DNA of 64,000 nucleotides from Anadara kagoshimensis (GCA_021292105.1 CM037864.1:11207898-11271897), one strand, 5' to 3'. Counted from the stretch's first letter, positions 10,004-23,044 are shown. The notes: generated from the letters alone by a model not told the origin. Numbers and translations: made by a program.

Positions 10004-13000
10004 TTAATACGGCAAAACCTTTCCTTGGTAATCATACATTAGACCAGATGATTCAGAATTCAATTTGGCAAATGTCTGTAGACATCCTTCTATACTCTTA
10101 GAGGCGGGTATATCCGCGTGAGCTCCGCCCATATCTGTCTGTACCCACCCCGGATGTATACTTGTTACTAGGATACCATCGTTACGTAGATCCACACTTA
10201 GGCTCTTGGTTACCATGTTTAAAGCTGCCTTTAAAATGAAAGAGATAAAATAAGAGTTAAATAGCATGTACTTGAAATAGCCTAAAATGTCCTAAACACG
10301 AGGTCATATGGGCCCGTATCTTCAAACTGGAAATTAATTTGCATTCAAATTACAGATAGCCATGCATAACGCTATTTTGAATCTACATGAACTAATGATT
10401 CTCAAAAAATATATTTCAATATGGCCCAGTTGTTCTAGAATAGAAACGTTTGAAATGTATTGCTAAAATATCATCTTATCCATGGGACTATATATATATT
10501 ATTAATTTCAATATTTAAACTATTACATAGATCAGCTGACATAGAAATACATGAATATGGGTTGTATTTTAGTTCGTTACGTCTACCACAGGTCAATGGT
10601 TTTCTCTGGCCACTCCGGTTTACTCCACAATCATAATGTCTCGGTATAAGTGAAATAATTTTGACTGAGCAATATTTACATTTACGGTGGGTTGTGTGTT
10701 ACTGCAGTCAAACAACATGGCAGTTACATACAACATGGCAGTTACATGTCCTTAGGGAAGATAACTCGCCTAGGTGTTTAAATCCTTATCTTTGATGTTC
10801 TATAGAAATACCTTCCGCCTGTTTTGTTATTTTCTAATACCTTACCTTCGTTACGGCAGAAAATTCGGCCTAGGTGTTGCTTCAATCCTTACCTTTGCTG
10901 TTCTGTAGGGATAAAGTCCGTTTATTTTGTTATTTTCTAATGCTTTACCGCCGTTAGGGCAGATATCAGGCTTTGATGTTCTGTACGGATACAATACGCC
11001 TGTTTTGTTACGCCGAATCGTCGTTAGGGCAGATAATTCGGCCTAGATGTTGCTTCAATCCTTACCTTTGCTGTTCTGTACGGATACAGTCCGCCTTTTT
11101 TTTTTTTTGTTATTTTCTAACGCATTACCGTCGTTAGGGCAGATAATTCGGCCTAGGTGTTTAGACCCTTACCTTTGATGTCCTGTACGGATATAGTCCG
11201 CCTGTTTTGTTACTTTCTAACGCCTTACCGCCGTTAGGGCAGATAATTCGGCCTAGGTGTTTAGACCCTTACCTTTGATGTTCTGTACGGATATAGTCCG
11301 CCTGTTTTGTTATTTTCTAACGCCTTACCGTCGTTAGGGCAGATAATTGGCCTAGGTGTTTAGACCCTTACCTTTGATGTCCTGTACGGATATAGTCCGC
11401 CTGTTTTGTTACTTTCTAACGCCTTACCGTCGTTTAGGCAGATAATTGGCCTAGGTGTTTTTCCCTTACCTTTGATATTCTGTACGGATATAGTCCGCCT
11501 GTTTTGTTATTTTCTAACGCCTTACCGTCGTTTAGGCAGATAATTGGCCTAGGTGTTTAGACCCTTACCTTTGATGTCCTGTACGGATATAGTCCGCCTG
11601 TTTTGTTATTTTCTAACGCCTTACCGTCGTTTAGGCAGATAATTCGGCCTAGATGTTTAGACCCTTACCTTTGATGTCCTGTACGGATACAGTCCGCCTG
11701 TTTTGTTATTTTCTAACGCCTTACCGTCGTTTAGGCAGATAATTGGCCTAGGTGTTTAGACCCTTACCTTTGATGTTCTGTACTGATACAGTCCGCCTGT
11801 TTTGTTATTTTCTAACGCCTTACCGTCGTTTAGGCAGATAATTGGCCTAGGTGTTTAGACCCTTACCTTTGATGTCCTGTATGGATATAGTCCGCCTGTT
11901 TTGTTATTTTCTAATGCCTTACCGTCGTTAGGGCAGATAATTCGTCCTAGGTGTTTAGACCCTTACCTTTGATGTCCTGTACGGATATAGTCCGCCTGTT
12001 TTGTTATTTTCTAACGCCTTACCGCCGTTAGGGCAGATAATTCGGCCTAGGTGTTTAGACCCTTACCTTTGATGTTCTGTACGGATATAGTCCGCCTGTT
12101 TTGTTATTTTCTAACGTCTTACCGTCGTTAGGGCAGATAATTCGGCCTAGGTGTTTAGACCTTACCTTTGATGTCCTGTACGGATATAGTCCGCCTGTTT
12201 TGTTATTTTCTAACGCTTTACCGTCGTTAGGGCAGATAATTCGGCCTAGGTGTTTAGACTCTTACCCGGATACAGTCCACCTGTTTTGTTATTTTCTAAC
12301 GCCTTACCGTCGTTATGGCAGATAATTCGGCCTAGGTGTTTAGACCCTTACCCGGATAAAGTCCGCCTGTTTTGTTATTTTCTAATGCCTTACCGTCGTT
12401 AGGGCAGATAATTCGGCCTAGGTGTTTAGACTCTTACCTTTGATGTTCTGTACGGATATAGTCCGCCTGTTTTGTTATTTTCTATAGAACCTAAAATACT
12501 CGATATATTTATAATAGCAGCCTTGTTACAGCTTAGATCTGGTGTACTGGAATTCTGTGCTGCCTTCTTTAGCAGAGGTAAAAATGTCTGGAAAAGGACA
12601 GGAACAACGTTATATTTTTGTTTTAATTGAAAGATGTTTCACTTGTGATATTTGTTAGTGATGGGAATCGGTTGGGTTTTCATAATCGATAATCGGAACT
12701 ACTCAAGTAACTAATTATCGGAAATAATCGATTATGTAATAAATACATAGAAAATAAACATTTGCTCATTGTTCAGTACAAAACATAGAATTTAAGTATT
12801 GTTTAGTAATTGCAATTGTTATAAAAATGTATATATACTAATAAATGCCACTAAATAAACTAAATAACTGTGTTTGTTGTGATTATGAGTTGATTTGTAG
12901 AGTTTGAATGATGTTTAATGTTCCAGTTAAGATAGAATATTTCACTTATATGGTGAGAATTCAACCTAAATATTGATATATCTACGTGCATGTCAGCCAT

Positions 13001-16000
13001 GTGTTGTTTTTTTCTTGTTCTCTATCCGTAGTTTCTTCCCGCCAAAAAGAGAACCGATCATCGATTATTCAACCACATAATCGAGCGCTTAAAATCAGGC
13101 CACAATCGATCGACTTTTGATTATAATCGATCATCGGCACATCACTAATATTTGTATTTGAATCTTAAGCCAAATTTGTCATGAACACTTGACAACGTCT
13201 TACCAATCTAAATAATGAATATACATGCATGTAATCATACTTCCTTTGACATTGTAGAATCTTTTATATTAAAATTTCAACTAAAAACTTGTAATGTTTC
13301 AGGCTATACTTGCTTTTAAAGAAATGTACACCTATAAAATGACAAAAACGTGAAAATCAAAGGCATGCAGGAAAAACAAACATAAAGTACAAATGATACA
13401 ACACAGCACAAGACAGTAACTATGGCAACCATATAAGATGCAGATTTATCCTCTATAAACGGAACACACTTCTATAAAGACCAATTTATGCAGACCCAAA
13501 ATCGATCAAATCTATTAAAACTTTACTTATAGCTACTAATATAGTCAACAGTCTTGTTAGCAAGGTGATACACCGACTGAAGCCGCGAGTTACCTAAGTC
13601 AAAGTGGTTCAAAGTCCCATTAGCTTAACCAAATGGTTATGAAAATACAAACATAGCACTGCCGTGCTGTTGTACGGCGTAGTTGGGAAAATTGTGTTGT
13701 GCCAAGAGAGAATATAACCGACCCCCACCTCCACCCACCGGGAAAGGGGTGGTTCGATCTATGCATAGTCCGACGGATGTTTTTTGGAAAAAGAAACAAT
13801 GTACCAAACCATGTATTGCTAAATTAAATGGTAGAAAATAATAATTTCATAAATATATGAAAAAGACAATCAGTAATTAAAATTTAATAAAGTTTTATAA
13901 AGTCGTACCCGATCGTTTTGTCATTTCGGATAGAGAGAAAGTAGTTTTGCAGACCCTACCGTCGCTATGAGGGGGTACATTCTAGCGGTTGTATGTAACT
14001 GGATCATTTGCTGTTAAATCTGGGTTTTAATAAACTGCTGATTATCACTCACAATATTCCCGTTTCATGTTTATGGTGAAGTATTTAAAATCCACATGTG
14101 GTCATTTGCACACAACATTGTACGAATGTATCTCCCTTTCACGAAAGTGAAATCTAATCAATAAACAGTTTTAAAATATGACACAATTGCCTCAACATCA
14201 AAATACGTTATCATACCCTTCAAAAAAATTAAATTACCGTAGATTTCATGAAGAATTAATCAAATTCACTCGCTATTGTTGTTTATTTCATGAAATGTTA
14301 TGATTTCACATCGTAGTTGTTGTTGTTGACATCGTAAGACGCAAACTTCTCGGACTACTTTTTATTGTAAACACGAGATCAGATGCCAAATTGCAGAAAT
14401 TATTGGATGCATCCCGTCGCAATATATTACTAGATTCCGAAATGTATTCCGAAAATTTATACCAAATGTGCATATGTAATCAAATGCATTACCCGTCTCA
14501 GAATACATATCTCACGATAAAACAGATATATTTCTTTCACGCTCATTTACCAGGCGCACTATTTCCATGCGTACGCATATCTTATAATTTCATAGCAAAG
14601 AAGCCCGATATCTTGGAAGAAAGCGATAGCAAAGTACGCGTTCACTGTCGTGAAACGCCGTACAAAAATCTTTTTAAGAGTAAAAATGGACTTAAACTGC
14701 CTTTATTTAATAACAACAATTGTGAACATTAACTTTTGGACATAAATTTTAGTAATATTGCTTAAACCGCAAAATACAAATTTTGGCTAACTAAATGGTT
14801 AAGCTAATGGGGCTTTGAACAACCCGGTTCTCGGACACAAGCTTCAGAGCAGGTGGTCGTCATATAAAAGAGATCCAATTACAATATGCCACGTGGTACC
14901 TCTTGACATTTGAGTGAAATTGTTATTCCATTTGACATGGAATTGCATATTTTGGCCGTTATATCTCCGTGATCCGTTTCCAGGGATATTACAAGTGTTT
15001 TCACCTGGATAAGAAGTATTGGGGACACCACATTTACGTCGAACGATTCCAATAAATTTTCCCGCGAATTATTTCCAATGTATTGCTTCTTGAAGGTAAT
15101 GGCCGCATTGTTTATAAGAACATTTAGTCCGTTCTCTGATAAATCCGACTTAGCCTCGTCATAAACCCTGTCTGCGTCGCTTGTACTTTTTACATCTGAA
15201 ATATGTGAAATTCATCACACGTCACAAAAAGCCACAATCGGTAAAAAGTTCGGTCTTTTCCGCCGTACTCTGGAATACCCAAACATTGTGACGTAAAAGA
15301 CGTGGCAATATTCTAATTGCGAAAAGTGCATATATATTATGTGACAAAAATCTAACCAAAAGGTCGCTGTTTTATGTGTTCCGTTTTGGTTAAAATTTTG
15401 TCATATAATACACCTCGAGGTACCTAATCGGAACATCGTTCGTCCTTGTCCGTCGTAGCTTGTAAAAACGAAAAAGACCGAGCTATGTTTACCATCTGGA
15501 ACCATTGCCTATTCAGACACTATAATGGAAAGTAACTAGCCATCTAAAGCAGGCATATGCAATACATAAAGGGTAATAAAGAGACGCAATACAATCTACC
15601 TTTGCTATACTGAAAGGGGCTGCTACATTAATTCTGAAATTCTCCATCAACATATCGCCATCTGATTGTTGTAGATCTTTCCGTATGTGAATTCCAGCAT
15701 TGTTTAATAAAATATTTAAACCTTGAGATTGTAAAAGTCCCTCAACCTCGTTCCTAAAGCCATCTAAAGCTGCGATATCACCAACATCTACAATATCAAG
15801 GGGTGTTTCAAATAACTGCTCGAAGCAACTTAAGAAACCGACATTTGCTAGGGAACACCATACCTTTGACAGTTACACAAGAGAACTTTTTTCAATTAGT
15901 ATGCTCCGCTAACGAAGGTATGTGCTGTTACTGGTAACTTCGGTTTCCTTCACCATCCCTGAAAAGATCGCCTCTATATGGGTAAAGAATCTTGACATGG

Positions 16001-17556
16001 GCCTAAATTTCCATTACATGTATTCCACTCAACTTCACTTTATTTATTAAGATTGCGTAGCATGTGTCACGCAAGTAAAAAAGGCTTTTACATTTCAACC
16101 AATATTTTTTCAAATGATATATAGACGTGAAAAGCTTAAAGAAAAACATTCTGCATCCGTGATTTTGTGCAATATGAGATGTAAATGGGCACTTAGTAAC
16201 GTTTTCATACCACATCTACTGTGACACTGGCCTTATGGGCTTATACGACCTGAACGAAATATCATAAAACGCATTGTTTTAAGGAACAAATTACTACCTG
16301 TGTATCTATTTCAGAGTTTCTGCTACAAGTCATAGAGAATCGAACCTAGATCGCCCATTTATGGTGTGAATACACTGGCTGCCAATGAGCTGAGCTGTAG
16401 GTGTTCATGCATTTACAATTTGCAAATACTAGTTGCCTCTTTTCATACACACGAAATTACTTACCTAGTTTTAAGACTTTTAATGAAGGATTCCCTTTCG
16501 CAATTTTGTTTAGTGACTGAAAAGTAAAAATATATGTGTAAATATAGCAAAAAATAACAATGTATTGTTTAAAACCCCTTCCCTGGTGAATTAGTTCAGC
16601 TTCTCACAATGTGTAATCATGATTTGCTAGAGGTGGCATAGATCTAGAGAATACATTTATGGGTGGGTATGGCTGAGTGGTACTCTCGCTGGCTTTCGAA
16701 GTCATGAGTTGTGGGTTTGAACCTCACTCGGGACTTGAACATTTTCTGAGATGATTTTAAATCATCTCCTGTCCCGATACTACAGCTGTAAATAGCTCGT
16801 TACCGGCTAGTCTTTCAGCGGATGAGACGGCTTAAAGCCGATGTTCCGTGTTTCAGTGCACGCTAAAGACACCTCTGTAGAGTTCGAAAAAGATTAGGCC
16901 ACCTGGTGCCGCTACAGGGATCGCTTACAATTACAGACTGAGCAGCATAAACTTAGCACAATCTAAAATATAAATTACATTTCGTCGACAATAAGACGGA
17001 AGCAATTAATTTAAATAGATGATATAAGCAAAGCGGTATTACCACAGATACAATGAGCTTATAACAGTAGTAACATCGCCTATCGTGTCACGGGACGCAT
17101 CTTTTTAGCGTTTTATTTTTACCGGCCGATATTACAATGTGTAGCTCACGTTCAAAGCGAGATAACTCTATCAGACGCCTAGAAACTTGCATAACGTTGG
17201 TCCATGCATCTCGATCATAAAATATACCGCGTGGGTTTTTATTCTCCACATAAATACGCATAGTAATTTTTTTTGGTCTTTGCAGTGTAGAATGTATTCC
17301 CTATCTACTCCACAACATGCTCGTCTAAGGTTACTTTTCAATACGACGATTACATAAACTGTACCCGTTTATCTGTTTATGTAATGCGCTACATACATAA
17401 CGCTCATTCATTCATTACCTCTGCTTTCTCCACATCACGGCATGTTGCTATCACAATCTCGGGTGGTTTTGGTAAACTTAAAAACTGCTTCACAAATTCT
17501 AAACCCAAACCTCTATTCGCTCCTGTAATAAGCACTGATCTGGGACACAAAGCCAT
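10004..17556 (-). CDS. sniffer / C-factor-like short-chain dehydrogenase, five exons
   Basis: Exons on the minus strand are 17419-17556, 16465-16516, 15600-15787, 12438-12587 and 10004-10228. All junctions are GT-AG and the phases are consistent. They join into a 250-aa protein, the usual length for this family. The order of features is the Rossmann nucleotide motif TGANRGLG (residues 12-19), LNILLNNAG with the NNAG motif in exon 3, the ISSILGSI serine segment and the active-site YRTSK at the end of exon 4, then HPGWVQTDMGG and a stop after LPY in exon 5. The family is classical SDR, a cytosolic NADP(H)-dependent carbonyl reductase. Drosophila sniffer and bacterial C-factor are the closest relatives I can recall. 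The substrate cannot be read from the sequence. The start ATG at 17554-17556 lies directly before the glycine-rich strand. Oddities are an alternative exon 3 in intron 3 and a tandem array copying the exon 4 donor in intron 4. Confidence 0.9.
10756..12437 (-). repeat. ~100-bp array copying the dehydrogenase exon 4 end and splice donor
   Basis: About 17 tandem units lie in intron 4, directly against the true exon 4 end at 12438. On the minus strand each unit contains the exon-derived part (gaaaataacaaaacaggcgg, then ctatatccgtacagaacatc, then aaag), which encodes ENNKTGGLYPYRTSK. This is followed by the donor gtaaggg and then by ctaaacacctaggccgaatt and atctgccctaacgacgg. The last part matches the end of a dispersed fold-back element. 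Units nearest exon 4 are close to 100 bp. Units at the far end (10756-11100) are more diverged. Some units have lost part of the donor segment, as near 12265 and 12348. The open frame at 12101-12325 is an artefact. Confidence 0.93.
12656..13147. mobile_element. non-autonomous hAT-like element
   Basis: The ends are inverted: tagtgatgggaatcgg at the left, and the inverse of cgatcatcggcacatcacta at the right. An exact 8-bp target duplication, atatttgt, lies at 12648-12655 and 13148-13155. The interior (492 bp in total) has no transposase frame. It sits in intron 4 of the dehydrogenase. The rest of 13156-14450 shows nothing recognisable. Confidence 0.88.
14459..14670 (+). repeat. dispersed repeat, copy 1 (second copy at 60893)
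   Basis: Shared words include cgtctcagaatacatatctc, acgataaaacagatatattc and cactgtcgtgaaacg. The copy at 60893-61090 has the same order. The 113-aa open frame over this copy is therefore repeat-derived. Confidence 0.75.
15005..15195 (-). CDS. alternative exon 3 (3b) of the dehydrogenase
   Basis: This 191-nt segment has an acceptor (tatttcag) and a donor (ccag/gtgaaa), and is open throughout. It encodes DVKSTSDADRVYDEA, then GLNVLINNAA, then FDVNVVSPILLIQ, which aligns with exon 3 at 15600-15787 along its length. It begins in phase 1 and ends in phase 0, exactly like exon 3, so it could replace exon 3 between exons 2 and 4. Including both would shift the frame. The NNAG motif of exon 3 is NNAA here. 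It may be a mutually exclusive exon or a relic of a partial gene duplication. Preserved splice sites, phase and an uninterrupted frame favour function. Confidence 0.75.
16664..16955 (+). mobile_element. SINE family 3 (tRNA-headed)
   Basis: The head tatggctgagtggtactctc and tgtgggtttgaacctcactc resembles a tRNA A box and B box. The body ends in ctacagggatcgcttac and gactgagca. A second copy lies at 56533-56805. This copy sits in intron 1 of the dehydrogenase. Confidence 0.8.
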
Positions 17557-18545
17557 CTTTAACCTGATAATTTTGAGTTCAATATATAGATCATAGAGGG
17601 CGCTGATCTTATTTTCGATTTGAACGTAAATTCAGTGCACAATAAAATCGTACTTTTTAACAGAATGACAAAAATGTCAAAATACAATATAATTTAATTT
17701 GATGGTCTTATATGACCAGATAAATATCTTTTCTATAAAAAATTACTGAGTTTTGTGTAAATAGAGCGATTTTTAAAAGTTTTTAACAAAACGCGGTACT
17801 GTGTTAAAATTATCCCTTCTGTACTGTCTTACTGGACTGTATGGTTCATTCACGTTTATCCAACATTTGAAAAATCACTATTCACACTTATCCAACATTG
17901 GGTTTACGCACCATTGATTTAAGATATTATTTACCTGTAGTGTGATCAGTTAGTTTCCCCTACCAGAATAAAAGTTCCTTTAATGAAAAGTATGTAATAA
18001 CATGTCATATTTTTACTGAAAGTTTAAAATAGCCAAAATTTTAACTAATACTGAATAAATATGTTTAATTTTAGAAATTCAAGTTTTATTTCCTACCTTA
18101 TAAAATTTCAATGAAGTTATATTTAAAGAATAATATTTATTCTTAATTTAGAATTAAAAACAACTATAAATAAGAAATAAATATGTCACTTTTTAGTAAT
18201 TAATTTTTTTCCCTACCGAACTAAATTTTGATAACGTAATATTTTGACACATAAATATGAATTTCTCTCAAATGTACTCATTAATTTATTCTTTCATATA
18301 TTTTCCATTATGGAGTGATTAGAGGTTGGATTCATTGAAAAATTGATTATATTGCTTAATCATTTGAATTTCATGCGTATATTAAAAAAATATAGTAATA
18401 GTGGTTTTAAAAATGATGTTACTGTTAAAAATATGACACCTGTTTGATGCTTAAACCGAATGGAAAAATAAAATATATACTTAATAAAGGTTATACTCTT
18501 GGAATATCTTTTTTTTCCAAAATGGAGCATATTTGGGATTTTTAG
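17557..18545. other. intergenic, AT-rich, no gene seen
   Basis: This is the upstream flank of the dehydrogenase gene. It has long A/T runs, no convincing exon, and no TATA-box placement I would defend. Small open frames here lack any family signal. Confidence 0.6.
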
Positions 18546-19665
18546 CTCACCTGAGCCGAAAGGCTCAGATGAGCTATTGCTATCTATCACCGTCCGTCGT
18601 CCGTCGTCCGTCGTTCGTCGTTCGTCGTCCGTCGTGCGTCGTGCGTAAACTTTACATTTTAATCTTCTCCTCTAAAACTACCATATTTGATGAAACTTGG
18701 TGATTATTATGCCTGGGTAACAGGCTTTCAAAATTGTGTTCGGGGTTTGACCACGCCCAACAATATGGCTGCCGTTACTATAAATAGCCAAAAGACAAAA
18801 AAATCTTCTTCTCTGAAACCAAAAGGTGCAGGCAAATTTTGATTGGATATTTGGATTCAGGATACCTAGATACACTATAATTGTGTTTTTTATGAAAATT
18901 GAACGAAAAATAGGTTACGCGTTTTTTGCGTAAAATTATGTAATTTTTAAAATGAGACATTTATTGTTATAACTTCATAATGGCTGAAGATAATTGTATG
19001 GAGTTTTCACTGTTGATCTTGTCTTGCGATTTTCTTCCGATTGATGTCAAGGTCAAGGTCATGTCCTAGTTTTTGACCTTTGATAAAAAATGCTATTTTT
19101 TAAACATTTCTGGTGATAATGATGTAGGATTTTTGGTTAATTGTAGGTATTAACATGACGATCATTTTGATATATCGATTAAGTTCATGGGTTCAAAGGT
19201 CAAGGTCACCGATGTACAAGTTTACCAAAATAGTTAATTATCTGCAAAACTATGAACTTTTTGTATAGGCATGTATATTAGAATATTGTAGGTAATGGCC
19301 CAATGGTCATTTTGATATATGAATAAAGGTCATGAGTTCAAAGGTCAAGGTCACAGATGTGAATGAATACCTGAATGGTTAATTATCTTGAAAACTGTTA
19401 ACTTTTTGTATATGCATGTATATTAGAATATTGTAGGTATTAGCCTAACAACCATTTTGATATATGAATGAAGGTTATGGGTTCAAAGGTCAAGGTCACA
19501 GATGTGAACAAGGTCTGAAATGATTATTTATCTCAAAAACTATAAACTTTTTGTATAGGGATGTATATTAGAATATTGGCCGAATTATCATTTTGATGTT
19601 TGAATGAAGCTCATGGGTTCAAAGATCACAGGTGAGCGTTAAGGCCCATGGGCCTCTTGTTTCCA
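18546..19665 (+). mobile_element. TIR element with 145-bp internal repeats carrying tcaaggtca sites, copy 1
   Basis: The ends are agctcacctgagccgaaagg and caggtgagcgttaaggccca, with inverted agctcacctg / caggtgagcg. A cgtccgtcgtccgtcgttcg run follows the left end. The inside has repeats of about 144 bp with gggttcaaaggtcaaggtca. The second copy lies inverted at 23612-25037. No protein is encoded. Confidence 0.8.
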
Positions 19666-20059
19666 ATAAGGTTCCATTCTTGCAATGGTTTTTTTTCCAA
19701 ATTGGAGAATATTTTATATAGTTTCCAATTGGAATTTTTTTGTTCTGAAATGGAGCATAATTGGATATTTTTTCAAATAAAAGTTATTTTGAATTTTTTT
19801 CCTATTATATTTGGAAATGGAGCATAATTTGGATATTTTTTCAAATAAAAGTTATTTTGAATTTTTTTCCAATTATATTTTTGATATTTTTTCCAAAATA
19901 AGTAAGTTGGATTATTTTTTTAAAAAAAATTCTTAAAAACAATAAAATATAAATTAACAATTCAAAATAAAACTTCAGTTTTCATTTTACCAGGGACCCG
20001 GTTTCACAATCATTCTATTACTAAGATTTTCCTAAACTTATTTTTAGCGAATTTTGGCA

Positions 20060-20823
20060 ATCGTTGGAACTTAGAATAAACATATTTGACAAAGCCTTAT
20101 GTGATCTTCAAAATCACAAATTAAACTCCAGGGTATTTTAAAATTTACCAAAATTATTAATGTATCAATTTTGCCAGATTAAAATTAAGGAAAAATCTTA
20201 ATAAAACTTAGAATAAACATTTTTGACAAAGCCTTATGTGATCTTCAAAATCACAAATTAAACTCCAGGGTATTTTAAAATTTACCAAATCATTAATGTA
20301 TCAATTTTGCCAGATTTAAATTAAGGAAAATCTTAATAAAAGAATTATTGTGAAACTAGAGCCAGGTATATTTAATCTTCAAAAGGTAAAGGTATAAATT
20401 TCCATGTTCACATTACCCAAGCCAACCTATTGTTTCCATTTTCCTTTGATGTCATTTATCCAACATAAAATTTACCTTTCCCCATATCAAAATATCAAAT
20501 GTTGGATAAATGTGAAGACACCGACTGGGTTCAAAATCTTCAAAATCACAAATTAAACTCCAGGGTATTTTAAAATTTATCAAATCATTAATGTATCAAT
20601 TTTGCCAGATTTAAATTAAGGAAAATCTTAATAAAAGAATTATTGTGAAACTAGAGCCAGGTATATTTAATCTTCAAAAAGGTAAAGGTATAAATTTCCA
20701 TGTTCACATTACCCAAGCCAACCTATTGTTTCCATTTTCCTTTGATGTCATTTATCCAACATAAAATTTACCTTTCCCCATATCAAAATATCAAATGTTG
20801 GATAAATGTGAAGACACCGACTG
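20060..20823. repeat. tandem duplication with ~295-bp period
   Basis: The block with taaactccagggtattttaa, gccagatttaaattaagg, aagccaacctattgtttcc and atgttggataaatgtgaaga occurs twice (ending near 20525 and 20823). A shorter repeat of the first part lies at 20090-20215. The surrounding 19670-22070 is AT-rich and shows no gene. Confidence 0.85.
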
Positions 20824-22207
20824 TATAAGATGTGATCATAATAAAAATATATTCATGGTGATAGTCATTCGTCGCTACTTTACTATTGTAAATTGGCTTT
20901 TTTTCAATGAGACGCCCGTTTTATTATTTATTCGGTATATAACGCGATATCACGGATATAAGAATGGAATTAGCGATGCTTCTACTTATGTCATGTGGAA
21001 CAATTTGTCCCATTTTCTAATTAGCATACGCCGCCATATTGGATTAACGTCAACGTTATAGAGACTATAGGCCAAATAGACAAAAATCATTAGCTCGTCC
21101 TCTTCGATCCAATAAGCATCAATTGGATATTTTCCGATAGGTAAAATTTGCCTTGACACCGGTAAGAATACGTTTATGTACTTTTCTAGTATATTTGTCT
21201 GGATTTCGAGGTTCCCACTAAACTTAAATTTACGAAGCGTAATCTCGATTTCATCCAATAGTATTTTCTTCTAAAATATGAAAAAGTCGAAGTAAGCGAG
21301 TTTTTGAAATTGTTTACTTCAACCAACATGAATAAATAATAAATTTACTTTAAAGATATTTATGTTGAATACGTTAGCGACCAAAGCTTATTTTTCAGCA
21401 CCAAGGTTTGTTGAATTTGGTCGTCATACAACAGAAACTGAAGCGATAACACAGTGTAAATTACGACAGATACCATCAGCAAAAAAAGAACAAATGAATA
21501 AATAAAAAATAAACGGTTAATATATATACATATATATTCTTGATGTAACTTTACGCATAAAGTATTCTAAGAATAAATTGACATATGCGAACACTGTTCC
21601 CAGAACATTTATGGAACGCCTTATAGAATGTTCTTAATCCTTACACATGCAATATTATAAAAAGGTACAGTGACGTGACAATATGATTATAGTAATTGAA
21701 AGTGTGTTTTATGAGATTTTTGTGCAATGACTTTTCCATCATGTTTAATAGAAAACATTACAAATTTATAAGCAAAATATATTTTAAAAAAACATTTTTA
21801 ATATTTAAAAAAGATATCCACTAAATAGCTCCATTTTGGAAAAAAAATAAAGAAAAACTCGTCTCAATACATCAATACTGTACTTCACTGTGTAAATTCA
21901 TGTAGAAAACATTATCAGATAGCATAAAAGCGACACTATCGGTGTCTACTCATAGAAAAACATGTGATTGTTTGATTAAATACAAGGATTTAGACGGGAA
22001 TTCTTAAAAATTACAAAAATCTTTCGCAAAATTGGAAATCACAAACACAACCAGAAGCAAAGAGCGATAAGTCTCGCGCTTCCGGTTGCGTTGCTACGTG
22101 TTTTCAATCACGTCCGTACTGGCGCCTTAAATAGAGTTGTGCCGGGTTTTGCCATTCATTCCTGTTTGACGACTACACAAGAAGGGTCATACTTGAAAAA
22201 ATAGAAA

Positions 22208-22330
22208 ATGTCAAAAGGAAGTTTTTGTAAAGTTTCGTCTATGGATAATGGGCCTGCTGACCATAAAGAATGTCCAGTTAATATATTTAGTGTACAAACA
22301 AATGGAACAGAGACGGAACATATCAGGTTG
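22208..22330 (+). CDS. orphan candidate first coding exon, unknown gene
   Basis: From ATG at 22208 the frame reads MSKGSFCKVSSMDNGPADHK and continues for about 41 codons to a possible donor (ttg/gtaaaa at 22330, or cag/gttggt at 22326). An in-frame TAG stands directly upstream, and the preceding 150 bp (22060-22180) is locally GC- and CpG-rich like a housekeeping promoter, with cttccgg and ttgcgttgctacgtg. I found no following exon and recognise no family. It could be a gene remnant, a non-coding transcript start, or chance. Confidence 0.3.
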
Positions 22331-23044
22331 GTAAAATGGTAGATTTTGAAATATTTTCCTTCTCAATTTTGATTTCACATCTGGCGGGCGTACAGGCGGC
22401 CAAGGTGGCTACTCTTCTATCAGAGCACCCGGTTCACTTCCATATGGTGACAGTTCACCTGTTTAACCCAATAACTTTTTGGATTGTGGACCGGTGTGTT
22501 GGGAACTTGGGGGCGGGGGGTTGATTTATTACTTATTTTTCACTTTCAACGAAGCGGTCCCCATTCAGTTCTGATATGGTAGACTAGAGGAAAGCACATT
22601 CCCGAAAAAGTCGATTTTCGGCAAGCGAGATAACCGTAAGTGAGATTCAAAGCTACACTGGGGGTTTTTACTTTACTGGCTGCGGTCTGTAAGCGTGCGT
22701 TAAGTAACCCTCGTTTATCGAGGCACCACAAAGTGAAAAGACGAGAATATGACACATAAAAAAAACTATTGCAAAAGCAATATGCGTGCTAGAGAAATCG
22801 ATCTAATTTCTTCAATAAGAACGAGGCTTGTCAAGAATAAATTGCAAAATTGCAATTTTGGCCTAGAAACTGAATTCGGGATCAAAACAAAATAAAGCAC
22901 AATTTTCCCATAAAAATTGGCCTATGATTATAACACAAATGATAGTTATCCATTGAAATTAAGCGTGTAATATTGTCACTGACCTTTACTTGTTACTAAA
23001 TGCAGATGACAGCTGACCAAATGCATAGTAAAATGTACTTTTAG

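Noticed and set aside
12101-12325. Repetitive open frame in the dehydrogenase intron
   Set aside because: It is the antisense of the exon-end array.
14391-14732. 113-aa open frame in a dehydrogenase intron
   Set aside because: Most of it is a dispersed repeat found again at 60893-61090, where the frame is broken.
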